Source: Methanosarcinales archaeon (GTDB lineage: Archaea > Halobacteriota > Methanosarcinia > Methanosarcinales > Methanocomedenaceae). From it: DNA of 16,392 bases. The notes under the pieces are model-generated. The model searched no databases and was not told the origin of the DNA. It worked only from the letters and a program-made list of their open reading frames with translations. The stretch is taken from the NCBI GenBank assembly GCA_023136155.1, contig JAGLRT010000077.1:1-16392 (forward strand), written 5' to 3'. Shown here in pieces: positions 7,430 to 15,083 of this stretch; within the stretch, counting starts at the first letter, position 1; each line of letters opens with the position of its first letter. Position numbers and translations under genes: made by a program.

Positions 7430-8722
7430 GTGATAGAACCATCCGGACCCTTAGCAAAGAACATCATTGAACGTGACTGTGAAGTTATGTCATCATGTCT
7501 GGCACGCCCATACCCGCTGGTGATAGACAGAGCAAAAGGGGTCATCATCACTGATGTGGAAGGCAGAGAGTACATTGATTTTGAGGCAGGCATTGCAGTA
7601 ATGAATGTAGGTCATTCTAATCCAGCAGTATCAGAGGCCATAACTGCACAGCTAGCCAAAATATCACATTGTGGGTTTCCTGACTTCTTTGCCGAGCCGC
7701 CCGTGAGGCTGGCTGAACAGCTCAAACAGTTGACGAAATATGACCGGGTGTTCTATTGCAATAGCGGGACCGAGTCTGTAGAGGCTGCTATCAAACTGGC
7801 TATGTGGAAATCACACAAGCAGGGTCTGGTTGGATTCTACGGCGGATTCCATGGCAGGACGCTTGGGTCACTTTCACTTACCTGCTCAAAGATCAAACAC
7901 AAGGCACATTTCCCTGCCATACGAACGGTACATTCCCATTATGCCTACTGTTTCCGTTGCCAGTTCAACAATGAGTACCCTGGTTGTGGTATCCAGTGTG
8001 CTGCATATATCGAAGATGTCATTTTTAAACGTGAATTGAGCCCGAATGATATTGCTGCTATTGTGGTAGAACCCATACAGGGCGAAGGAGGTTATATCGT
8101 ACCACCACCTGAATTCCACAAAGAGATCAGACGCATCTGTGACGACCACAACCTGCTGATGGTGGCCGATGAAGTGCAGGCGGGTTGTTACCGTACAGGT
8201 ACTTTCATGGCCATGGAGAATTTCGGGGTCCGGGCCGATATTGTGTGCATGGCTAAGGCGCTGGGAGGCGGTCTTCCTTTGGGGGCCATGCTATCCAGTA
8301 GTGATATTATGGACTGGCCGCCTGGTGTTCATTCAAACACTTTCGGCGGCAATTTGTTGGCATCGTCGGCAGCACTGGCCTCACTGAAGTATATGGAGAC
8401 AGAAGAACTGGGGGTCCATGCAAAGGAATTGGGCGAGTATATAATGAAGCGTCTGATAGAGATGCAGATAGAATATCCTGCTATTGGGGATGTGCGTGGT
8501 ATGGGGCTGATGATAGGGATCGAGATGGTAAAATCGGATGGTTCTGCAGACCCTGATACCAGGGACCGGATAATTATTGAAGGATATAAGGAAGGCATAA
8601 TCCTGCTTTCATGTGGCGATTCTGTAATTAGGTTATCTCCGCCTCTGGTTATTACAAAGAAGGAAGTTGATATCGGTCTGGATAGGTTTGAAGCGGCATT
8701 GAAGAGGGCTGTAAAATCTTGA
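7430..8722 (+). CDS. Class III PLP-dependent aminotransferase (4-aminobutyrate/ornithine aminotransferase-like)
   Basis: A 430-residue fold-type I PLP enzyme. Visible: NSGTESVEAAIK (cofactor phosphate region), GGFHGRT, VVEPIQGEGG (Glu214), VADEVQAG (Asp247, cofactor N1) and AKALGGGLPLGA with the Schiff-base Lys276. A four-Cys patch, CFRC and CGIQC (Cys174, 177, 186, 190), is a feature I recall from the archaeal (Thermococcales-type) relatives; it could bind metal. Those relatives include 4-aminobutyrate and ornithine aminotransferases but also amino-acid racemases, so racemase activity is an alternative. The neighbouring ALDH favours an omega-aminotransferase. The start is GTG at 7430 with AGAGG at 7418-7422; MsrB begins 2 nt after its stop. 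Confidence 0.9.
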   Translation: MIEPSGPLAKNIIERDCEVMSSCLARPYPLVIDRAKGVIITDVEGREYIDFEAGIAVMNVGHSNPAVSEAITAQLAKISHCGFPDFFAEPPVRLAEQLKQLTKYDRVFYCNSGTESVEAAIKLAMWKSHKQGLVGFYGGFHGRTLGSLSLTCSKIKHKAHFPAIRTVHSHYAYCFRCQFNNEYPGCGIQCAAYIEDVIFKRELSPNDIAAIVVEPIQGEGGYIVPPPEFHKEIRRICDDHNLLMVADEVQAGCYRTGTFMAMENFGVRADIVCMAKALGGGLPLGAMLSSSDIMDWPPGVHSNTFGGNLLASSAALASLKYMETEELGVHAKELGEYIMKRLIEMQIEYPAIGDVRGMGLMIGIEMVKSDGSADPDTRDRIIIEGYKEGIILLSCGDSVIRLSPPLVITKKEVDIGLDRFEAALKRAVKS

Positions 8723-8724
8723 AT

Positions 8725-9120
8725 ATGAAAATAATTAAATCAAAAGAAGAGTGGATAAAAGAACTGGTTCCTGAAAAGTTCCACATATTAATCGAAAAAG
8801 GAACTGAACCGCCCTTTACAAGTGGGTTCAACAAGCACGATACAGAAGGTGTCTATGTATGTGCAGGTTGCAGTCAGGAGTTGTTCCGTTCGGATGAGAA
8901 GTATGATTCAGGCAGCGGGTGGCCGAGTTTCTGGAACCCTATCTCGAATGATAAGGTCGAACTGGTGCCCGATAACAGTCTGGGGATGCATAGGACCGAG
9001 GTGGTGTGCAGCAGGTGTGGGGGGCATCTGGGGCATGTGTTCGATGACGGACCGCAGCCGACTGGTGAACGGTATTGTATCAATTCGCTGGCGCTGGAGT
9101 TTGAATATGGGGAGGGGTGA
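8725..9120 (+). CDS. msrB: Peptide-methionine (R)-S-oxide reductase MsrB
   Basis: MsrB reduces the R form of methionine sulfoxide in proteins and so repairs oxidative damage in the cytoplasm. The 131-residue protein is a single MsrB domain: two zinc CxxC pairs (Cys46/Cys49 and Cys95/Cys98), GWPSFW, GHLGHVFDDGP and the catalytic Cys118 in RYCINS. The position that carries a resolving Cys in two-Cys forms (GCGWPSF) is Ser here (DSGSGWPSF), so this is probably a one-Cys type that needs another reductant. The ATG at 8725 lies 2 nt after the aminotransferase stop with no strong SD nearby, so coupled translation is likely; a TTG two codons upstream is less likely. Confidence 0.95.
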   Translation: MKIIKSKEEWIKELVPEKFHILIEKGTEPPFTSGFNKHDTEGVYVCAGCSQELFRSDEKYDSGSGWPSFWNPISNDKVELVPDNSLGMHRTEVVCSRCGGHLGHVFDDGPQPTGERYCINSLALEFEYGEG

Positions 9121-9148
9121 TTTTGTTGAACATTTCCAACTAACAAAA
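9121..9148. terminator. Weak A/T inverted repeat after msrB
   Basis: TTTTGTT (9121-9127) and AACAAAA (9142-9148) form a 7-bp A/T-rich inverted repeat immediately after the msrB stop and before the convergent Fic gene. It may help end either transcript, but the stem is weak and could be chance. Confidence 0.25.
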
Positions 9149-9208
9149 TTGATGCTGGGATTTCTATTGAGGAATTCAAGACGATGGTTAAAAGTTAAGA
9201 ACAATAAT

Positions 9209-10231
9209 TCACAAACGTTTTAATTTCAAAAATTGGTTTAGCAACTCATTCATCTCAGGGAACTCGTTGATGTTCTCGTTGGTGAATCTGGTATCACCGT
9301 TTACTTTTATCAGGTCATGTTGGTTAGTATAGACAGTATACATGAAATCGATTACAGGATGGTAATTTCCTTTATTACCTTCTGCAACCGCATCCAGGTA
9401 AGCGTCCCTGTCTTCCAGGCCAATGTAAAATTTAGGATAATCGTTTTTTTCAAGAACAAAATTCAGAAGCGCTCTGGCCACCCTGCCGTTCCCGTCCACA
9501 AAGGGGTGTATGGTGACAAATTTTGTGTGCAGCAACACTGCCAGTTCAAAGGGGTGCATATTTGTCCTGTGCTTTCTGTACCATCCGGTTAATTGCTTCA
9601 TTAATTCAGGGATCTCAAAAGCCCGGGGCGGCTCATGTTCAGCCTTTTCGATGAGGATTTGTATTCGCCGATAGTTGCCGGCAGATTCAAGCAACCGATC
9701 CATGATAACGGCATGTATTTTCTGGATTGTCTTCCCTGATATGTCGCCTTCAAAGTGCGCAAGAAATTCGGCGAGGTTCTTGAAATTAATTATTTCGTAA
9801 ACTTCTTTAAGCGATTTACCCGCAGGGGTTACTCCATGTTCAAGCAGTTCATTGGCTTGTTTTTGTCTGATGGTATTTCCTTCTATTGCAGTAGTCCCCT
9901 GCACATAGTAGACAAAGATCGAATTGTTGTAGATCTTTAGTTCATCTGGAAATTGGGACTTGAAAAGCTGGTAGTTGTAATGGATTAACTCTAACTGGAG
10001 TATTTTTTCTTCATCCAAATATTGATGCGTTTTATTTAACCAGGAGTCAGTGAAGTTTGTTAACCTGGTGGTATGTAATTTGTTAAGTTTAGACAAAAAG
10101 TCTGGCAGGGATATTTTTTCAAATCTACCGATGTATAGCAGTTTAGTTAAATTTTTATCATTAACTTTATCTTTATATTTGATATAAAGGTATTTTTTAC
10201 CTTTAATGTTCTTTATTTCCAGTTTTTGCAT
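9209..10231 (-). CDS. Class II Fic family protein (predicted AMP-transferase)
   Basis: Fic proteins usually transfer AMP from ATP to a hydroxyl on a target protein. The 340-residue product has the complete core HPFVDGNGRVAR (residues 242-253; catalytic His242), GNYRR (185-189) and an N-terminal TTAIEGN (113-119), whose Glu117 is the self-inhibiting residue that defines class II. The first ~60 residues are Lys-rich, a short domain I do not identify; the C-terminus (~300-340) is charged. The start is the ATG at 10231; no SD, but an A/T-rich box (TTTAAAAGATTAAAT, 10260-10246) suggests a leaderless mRNA. It is divergent from the HD-STAND gene, with two mobile elements between them. Both are visibly A/T rich. 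Targets are unknown; roles in stress, toxin-antitoxin or defence are all possible. Confidence 0.93.
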   Translation of the reverse strand: MQKLEIKNIKGKKYLYIKYKDKVNDKNLTKLLYIGRFEKISLPDFLSKLNKLHTTRLTNFTDSWLNKTHQYLDEEKILQLELIHYNYQLFKSQFPDELKIYNNSIFVYYVQGTTAIEGNTIRQKQANELLEHGVTPAGKSLKEVYEIINFKNLAEFLAHFEGDISGKTIQKIHAVIMDRLLESAGNYRRIQILIEKAEHEPPRAFEIPELMKQLTGWYRKHRTNMHPFELAVLLHTKFVTIHPFVDGNGRVARALLNFVLEKNDYPKFYIGLEDRDAYLDAVAEGNKGNYHPVIDFMYTVYTNQHDLIKVNGDTRFTNENINEFPEMNELLNQFLKLKRL

Positions 10232-10315
10232 TATATATTATGATAATTTAATCTTTTAAAAATGTATTGTTTCAGGTTAACGGTTTCTGAACAATATGTT
10301 CCATATTATTTATGT

Positions 10316-10456
10316 GAGATTGTCGGAAAAGCCTAATTTTCGAATATTTCAGCTTTACTGTCTAAACTTGACCGGGCGCAGCATAGTGATTTAGTTTTAA
10401 CAATATTTCTGGAAGTTTCGATTCAGGTGCTTTTTAGGTATTTTTCCGACAGTCTC
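10316..10456. mobile_element. 141-bp MITE-like element, same ends but different core, with 5-bp target duplication
   Basis: Ends are GAGATTGTCGGAAAAG (10316-10331) and the complement of GAGACTGTCGGAAAA (finishing at 10456). TATGT flanks it exactly on both sides (10311-10315 and 10457-10461). Its core does not resemble the other two copies, so it is a second subfamily that shares only the terminal repeats. It has no coding capacity. It sits 84 bp upstream of the Fic start, where it may have separated promoter elements of this divergent region. Confidence 0.87.
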
Positions 10457-10469
10457 TATGTAACTTAGT

Positions 10470-10601
10470 GAGACTGTCGGAAAAGTGATGAAATCGGAAC
10501 AATTCGTAACACGTTCATCAAGTAAATCGATATTCAACGTCATGCTGTAATTTAAGTAAAATATTCAAATTCATCGAAATATATGCTTTTCTGACAATCT
10601 C
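10470..10601. mobile_element. 132-bp MITE-like element, copy 2 of the 4328-4458 family, inverted
   Basis: It begins GAGACTGTCGGAAAAG and ends with CTTTTCTGACAATCTC. It matches the reverse complement of 4328-4458 at about 124 of 132 positions; the first 64 bases are identical. It starts only 13 bp after the neighbouring element. The flanks TTAGT and ATACA do not match, so there is no target duplication; insertion beside or into an older element, or later rearrangement, could explain this. It ends 61 bp upstream of the HD-STAND start codon. Confidence 0.85.
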
Positions 10602-10627
10602 ATACACACCTTAATTTTATTTGAAAA

Positions 10628-10637
10628 ACTTAATATC
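10628..10637 (+). promoter_or_regulatory. Candidate TATA box of the HD-STAND gene
   Basis: ACTTAATATC lies 26-35 nt before the ATG at 10663, and no SD precedes that ATG. This fits a leaderless transcript that starts at or just before the start codon. The box lies just outside the mobile element ending at 10601, so the core promoter appears intact while any upstream regulatory DNA has been displaced. Confidence 0.4.
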
Positions 10638-10662
10638 CATTAACTGATATTTTCTAGTATCA

Positions 10663-13600
10663 ATGGAACTGAAAACCAAATTAGGCGTGAATTTTGCTCA
10701 TAAATTAAAAATTATTGAACAAGAAGCAGATACAATTTGGAAAAAAGGGGAATTGTATCATGTCTATTATACACTTCATGGTTTGGATCATTCAAATTAT
10801 GTTATCAAGATACTTGATAAATTATTAAATGGATTAAATCCACAGGATAATTTAAGCGAAACAGAACTTTTTTGTTTATTATCAGCAGCTTTCTTACATG
10901 ATGTAGGAATGCAGTGCAAGTACATAAATGATGTTGAAAGAGCTGCACAAATATCAGACAAAAAAAAAAGACCATATAGTTTTCAAGATTTAATAAGAGA
11001 TGAACACCATAAAAGAAGCGGTAGATATATAAAAGATAATTATAAGAATTTAAAATTGAATCCTATAGAAGCTGAATGTATTAGATTAATCTCTGAGGGA
11101 CATCGGCAGACAAAACTTGAATCAACAGAATATAATGACCAGGCCATAGGACTTAATCGTGTACGTGTTAGATTATTATCTGCGTTGTTGCGATTTGCTG
11201 ATGAACTTGATATAACTTATGAACGTGCACCTGAAACTTTATTTGACATTCTTCAAAGTGATATCCCTAATTTTTCTCGTATTCAATGGTTAAAACATTA
11301 TTATACCAATGGATTATTGATTAATACACAACAAGAAACAAATGGAAAGAAAAAAACTTCCATAGAAATCCACTGTCAATATCCAGATGAAGATGTAGGA
11401 AGAAAAATAACAGAAGTTCTCATTTCGAAACCTATCGAAGAAACATTGAACGATGTTCGCCTAATTTTATTGGAGTGTGGTTTGAATTTAAGTTTGGACC
11501 ATAAAATCAAATGTGATCCTGATCTAAAAGAAATTCCTGGAAATATTTATGAATCTCTTGGTCAAAATTTGAAAATTTCGATGGAAATTCCAAGAACGAA
11601 GGGGTTCGTAGGTAGAAAAGAAGAGATGAAAGACCTCTTGAGTTCCTTGGATAAGAATATATTAGTTATCGAGGGAATAGCTGGTATTGGGAAATCCTAT
11701 GTTGCTGCTAGATTTGCTGAAGAATTGGATGAATATACTGTTTTTTGGTATGAAAACCTCAGTGAAGTGAGCACACTGAGTTCTGTGATGAATAAGATAT
11801 CTATTTTCTTGAAAGCGAATGGTAAACCTAAGCTATCAAATTCGATCGAACATTTTGGATATGATAATGAAGTTCTGATCACATTGCTTACAGAAGAATT
11901 TAATTCTAATAATTATGCAATATTCTTCGATAATTATCATAAAGCTGAGACGGAATTAAATCCTTTGTTAAAACAACTTGTCTTTTTAAAATCATCTAAA
12001 ATAATAATAATCACTAGAGAAGAACCTGAATTTTACAATGTTGTTGATGAAAGGGAAAATAGAGTAGTTAAGATTAAAATCGATGCCTGGGATTTTGTGC
12101 ATACAAAAATGATGCTTGAGGCACGAGGTATCGAAGCAACAGATGAGATATTGGAAAAAATACATAACATACTTCATGGCCATCCGCAATATTTGAATCT
12201 TTTTTCTATATTAGCAGAAAGAAGCACTGCAGAAAAATTATTGCAAAATCTTCCTACGGCTCTTAAGGATGCTCATGAGTATCTAGAAAAAGAAGTATAC
12301 AATTCGTTAACCTCCGATGAAAAACTTTTAATTCAGACAATAGCAGTTTTTAGAATCCCTGAAACTGCTGATGCTTTTGATAGTGTAAATAAGTTCAAAG
12401 ATCTAAATCAAATTCTTGATGATTTAATACATAAATTTCTAGTAAATGAAATTGGAATAAATACATTTAGTGTGCATGATATAATACGTGATTATTGTTT
12501 AAGCGATGTTGGTAAAAGAAAAACCTTGAGAAGTTATTATGTACGTGCTGCAGAATATTATTTATCTCAAGATGATGACCCTGAACGTATTTTAGAAGCT
12601 GTATATCACTTCGAAGAAGCAGGAATGAGAGAAAAATCTGCTGAAATTGTAATAGATAATGCCCAAAATTTTATTTCAAAAGGATTTTGGCAAAAAATAG
12701 AGAATCAGCTTCAAAATGCCATAAAATCATTCCAACGAAAAACACAATTTCAAGGTAGACAATTAATTGCCAGAGCAAATTTTGAAATTGGAAAATTATA
12801 TTCTACAAAAGGTGATTATGATTTAGCTTTACGTCACGTCACGAAAAGTTTACAATATTCTAAAAAAGTTAGAGATATTAACTTGATTTTTGAATCATAT
12901 ACTCAACTTAGTGGCATTTGTCTCCATAAAAATGAAATTGAAAATGCAAAGGTGTACAATGAAAAATGTTTGAAAATAGCAGACAAACAAAAAGATGAAT
13001 ATTGGAAAGCAGTTGCAATGGGGAATTCCAGTATACTATTTGAAGATAAAAATGAAAGATTAAACAATTACAAGAAATGTTTGAAAATATTTGAGGATGG
13101 AAATCACGTGGGAAATATTGCAAATATTTGTAATAATATTTCAGCAGCTTATGCAGAGATGGAGGATTATAAGAAATCTCACGAATTTATAAAAAGAACA
13201 TTAGAGTTAGAAAAGGAAAGGAATAACTTTTTCGAAATTGCAGATGCAAAAAGAAAAATGGCAAAGATACTTTTTTCAGATCCAAAAAAGCCTGTAAGGA
13301 TTGATTTAATTATTAATTGCTTAAAAGAAGCATTAGAAACATATGAGATAATTGGACATGTGAGAGGGAATGCGAAAGTTCAAGGACAATTGGGAGATAT
13401 TTATTTTAAGGAAAAGGATTTTAAATCAGCAATTGACCACTATCAAATAGCAACTAAGATATATAATTCATTAAAGCAACAATCTGAAGTAGAAGAATTT
13501 CACTCGAAAATCGGAATATCTTTTGTTAAACTAAAAGATTTTTCTAATGCTAAATTGTTTTTCGAACACAATTTTGAATCTGGTAATTGTAAAATTGAAG

Positions 13601-14262
13601 ACAAGTTATCTTTAGCAGAAATTTACTTAATTTTAGGAGCTTATAATGAAGCCTTCGACTTATTAAGCAAGCTAATAATTGACGACGCGGAAGAAGAATC
13701 AGATAAACGGCGACATTTAGTGCCTTTATTTTCATCAATTTCATTAATATTATTGAATAAAGTAAATAACGCATATAACTGTTTAAAGAAAATCGGTGAG
13801 GTCAACAATTTAAAATCTACTATAAGTTGGGATTTTTCAGATATTGAGCCTGTTTTAGATAAAACAGGAGAATCTAAGCAGTTTTTTACAGATGCTATAA
13901 CCTTGCTAAAATGTGAAACAAATTATCCAATAATCCGACTTGAAGATGTTAAAATAATAAATGATGAAATTGAGAAACAAGCTGAAATATTCCATCCTTT
14001 TACTGGTTCTCTCATAATCACAAAGGCTGATGAAAATCTGAAAGAAATAATGCAAAAACTAAGTTCTAGTAAAGAAATTGATTTAGATACGCCTGATATA
14101 ATGGAAATCGAACGTAACAAAGCTTTGCTAATATTAGGTTTCTTATTTAAGAAAGGATTTTTAGATTGTAGAAATTTTGATAGGCAGAAGTTTGATTTGA
14201 AGTTAACTGAAAGAGGGCTTAAAATATTAAGATTGAGCGAAGCAGGAAAAAATAGCAAGTGA
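10663..14262 (+). CDS. HD-domain STAND (NB-ARC-like) ATPase with TPR repeats, predicted NLR-like immune protein
   Basis: A 1199-residue cytoplasmic protein. Residues ~30-270 form an HD phosphohydrolase-like domain: HGLDH (His39, His43), FLHD (His79, Asp80), DEHHKRS (113-119), EGH (His147) and FADELD (Asp180, Asp183), resembling HD-type domains of conflict systems. Residues ~313-610 are a STAND ATPase: FVGRKEE at 315-321, Walker A GIAGIGKS (338-345), Walker B AIFFDN (Asp423), KIIIITR (446-452), GHP (506-508) and an MHD-like VHD (604-606) that in this family reads the ADP state. A helical and TPR array follows (~690-1030), then a C-terminal winged-helix-like segment (~1140-1190). By analogy with NLRs and Avs proteins, the TPRs would sense a viral molecule, ATP would drive assembly, and the HD domain would act on nucleotides or signalling molecules; this is inference. 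The gene is A/T rich, stands alone, and lies between small mobile elements. Confidence 0.88.
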   Translation: MELKTKLGVNFAHKLKIIEQEADTIWKKGELYHVYYTLHGLDHSNYVIKILDKLLNGLNPQDNLSETELFCLLSAAFLHDVGMQCKYINDVERAAQISDKKKRPYSFQDLIRDEHHKRSGRYIKDNYKNLKLNPIEAECIRLISEGHRQTKLESTEYNDQAIGLNRVRVRLLSALLRFADELDITYERAPETLFDILQSDIPNFSRIQWLKHYYTNGLLINTQQETNGKKKTSIEIHCQYPDEDVGRKITEVLISKPIEETLNDVRLILLECGLNLSLDHKIKCDPDLKEIPGNIYESLGQNLKISMEIPRTKGFVGRKEEMKDLLSSLDKNILVIEGIAGIGKSYVAARFAEELDEYTVFWYENLSEVSTLSSVMNKISIFLKANGKPKLSNSIEHFGYDNEVLITLLTEEFNSNNYAIFFDNYHKAETELNPLLKQLVFLKSSKIIIITREEPEFYNVVDERENRVVKIKIDAWDFVHTKMMLEARGIEATDEILEKIHNILHGHPQYLNLFSILAERSTAEKLLQNLPTALKDAHEYLEKEVYNSLTSDEKLLIQTIAVFRIPETADAFDSVNKFKDLNQILDDLIHKFLVNEIGINTFSVHDIIRDYCLSDVGKRKTLRSYYVRAAEYYLSQDDDPERILEAVYHFEEAGMREKSAEIVIDNAQNFISKGFWQKIENQLQNAIKSFQRKTQFQGRQLIARANFEIGKLYSTKGDYDLALRHVTKSLQYSKKVRDINLIFESYTQLSGICLHKNEIENAKVYNEKCLKIADKQKDEYWKAVAMGNSSILFEDKNERLNNYKKCLKIFEDGNHVGNIANICNNISAAYAEMEDYKKSHEFIKRTLELEKERNNFFEIADAKRKMAKILFSDPKKPVRIDLIINCLKEALETYEIIGHVRGNAKVQGQLGDIYFKEKDFKSAIDHYQIATKIYNSLKQQSEVEEFHSKIGISFVKLKDFSNAKLFFEHNFESGNCKIEDKLSLAEIYLILGAYNEAFDLLSKLIIDDAEEESDKRRHLVPLFSSISLILLNKVNNAYNCLKKIGEVNNLKSTISWDFSDIEPVLDKTGESKQFFTDAITLLKCETNYPIIRLEDVKIINDEIEKQAEIFHPFTGSLIITKADENLKEIMQKLSSSKEIDLDTPDIMEIERNKALLILGFLFKKGFLDCRNFDRQKFDLKLTERGLKILRLSEAGKNSK

Positions 14263-14480
14263 GGATGAGCACGAAGTAGAGGAAATAAAATAGACGTTTT
14301 TCTGATTGAAAATTATTTCATATCCAATATTTTGAAATGTTCCACTTGTTTTTTACATATGAAAATTAAAAAAAATCCCTGAATTAGAAGAAATGACAAA
14401 ATCCGAGCATCCTCTCTGATGCCTTCTGTCCAGGGTCGTTGACTCACAATTGAGCATTTGAGAGGAACTGAATATGGAAC
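14263..14480. other. Intergenic region; likely HD-STAND 3' end and original cupin leader
   Basis: No gene is visible. A TTTTTT run at 14350-14355 could end the HD-STAND transcript, as archaeal terminators are T-rich. The right end holds GAGAGG at 14459-14464 before AATATGGAAC, which looks like the original SD and start codon of the cupin gene before the downstream element was inserted. A small GCATC/GATGC inverted repeat around 14405-14420 is too weak to interpret. Confidence 0.4.
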
Positions 14481-14676
14481 GTAACTATTCAGCCATCCTT
14501 AAGACTGGATGCTGATGGCGAAAATCGAATTATTTGTATCGATGCTGATACATTTATCAGTTTTTAATACTGAGTCTATATCTATCGATTTCAATGAAGT
14601 TTGACAATTCTGTACAATTATCTATTTGTGAACTATTCAGTCTACCGATAACATTTATGTATGGCTGAATAGTAAC
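14481..14676. mobile_element. 196-bp IS66-like MITE with 8-bp target duplication at the cupin start codon
   Basis: The left end GTAACTATTCAGCCATCC and the right end GTATGGCTGAATAGTAAC are inverted repeats, with 16 of 18 positions pairing and a perfect 13-bp core (14484-14496 and 14661-14673). TATGGAAC directly precedes (14473-14480) and follows (14677-14684) the element. Ends that begin GTAA/GTTA with an 8-bp duplication fit the IS66 family. It has no transposase frame and so is non-autonomous. The right copy of the duplication contains the ATG of the cupin gene. A further AACTATTCAG at 14631-14640 repeats the left end and can pair with the right end as a 9-bp stem. Confidence 0.87.
14653..14660 (+). 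promoter_or_regulatory. Candidate TATA box inside the element, in front of the cupin gene
   Basis: ATTTATGT lies 18-25 nt upstream of the ATG at 14678, the spacing of an archaeal TATA box for a leaderless mRNA. No SD lies between them. If active, the inserted element would now supply the promoter of the cupin gene. Confidence 0.3.
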
Positions 14677-14677
14677 T

Positions 14678-14992
14678 ATGGAACAATGTAAAATTGATTT
14701 TTCATTGATCCCATGGGAAATGCCGGCAGTAGGTGTTAGATTTAAAGTTTATAAGCACAAAGGCACACGATTACGTTTATTGGAGTTTACTGATGAGTTC
14801 ACCGAAACTGACTGGTGTACCAAAGGACATGTCGGCTATATTCTGGAAGGCCGGTTGGAAGTGAACTTTGGCGGGAACGAAGTTGTGTTCAATGCAGGTG
14901 ATGGAGTATTCATACCAGCAGGTGAAAAAGATAAACACATGGGTCGGCCTCTCACAAAAGTCGTGAAGATGATCTTTGTAGAAGATGTCTGA
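14678..14992 (+). CDS. Small cupin-domain protein
   Basis: A 104-residue single-domain cupin. The first motif is around TKGHVGYILEGRLEVNF and the second around GDGVFIPAGEKDKHMG. The usual first-motif HxH is reduced to a single His followed by Gly, and the second motif ends with a His that could still bind metal, so metal binding may be altered. Function cannot be assigned: small cupins range from sugar isomerases to sensors. The ATG at 14678 is part of the target duplication made by the element upstream, and the pre-insertion copy of that ATG (14474) has a good SD, GAGAGG at 14459-14464. The coding frame is complete, so the insertion kept the protein but replaced its leader. Confidence 0.82.
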   Translation: MEQCKIDFSLIPWEMPAVGVRFKVYKHKGTRLRLLEFTDEFTETDWCTKGHVGYILEGRLEVNFGGNEVVFNAGDGVFIPAGEKDKHMGRPLTKVVKMIFVEDV

Positions 14993-15083
14993 CCAGATAC
15001 TGCTGAAAATTCTCGGCTCAGCCCGACATAGCAAACTCAAAACCTGTAAATAATTAAATAATCCTATATCCCATGGTAAAATA

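Noticed and set aside
4328..10601. A composite transposon made of the two inverted MITE copies and the genes between them
   Set aside because: The outer flanks do not form a target duplication; copy 1 has its own duplication and so inserted alone. The elements encode no transposase.
10316..10601. The repeated ends in the Fic/HD-STAND gap as a CRISPR array
   Set aside because: The repeats are inverted pairs at element ends, not regularly spaced direct repeats, and no cas gene is present.
14405..14420. Small inverted repeat GCATC/GATGC after the HD-STAND gene as a terminator
   Set aside because: Only a 5-bp stem with no T-run; expected by chance in a stretch of this length.
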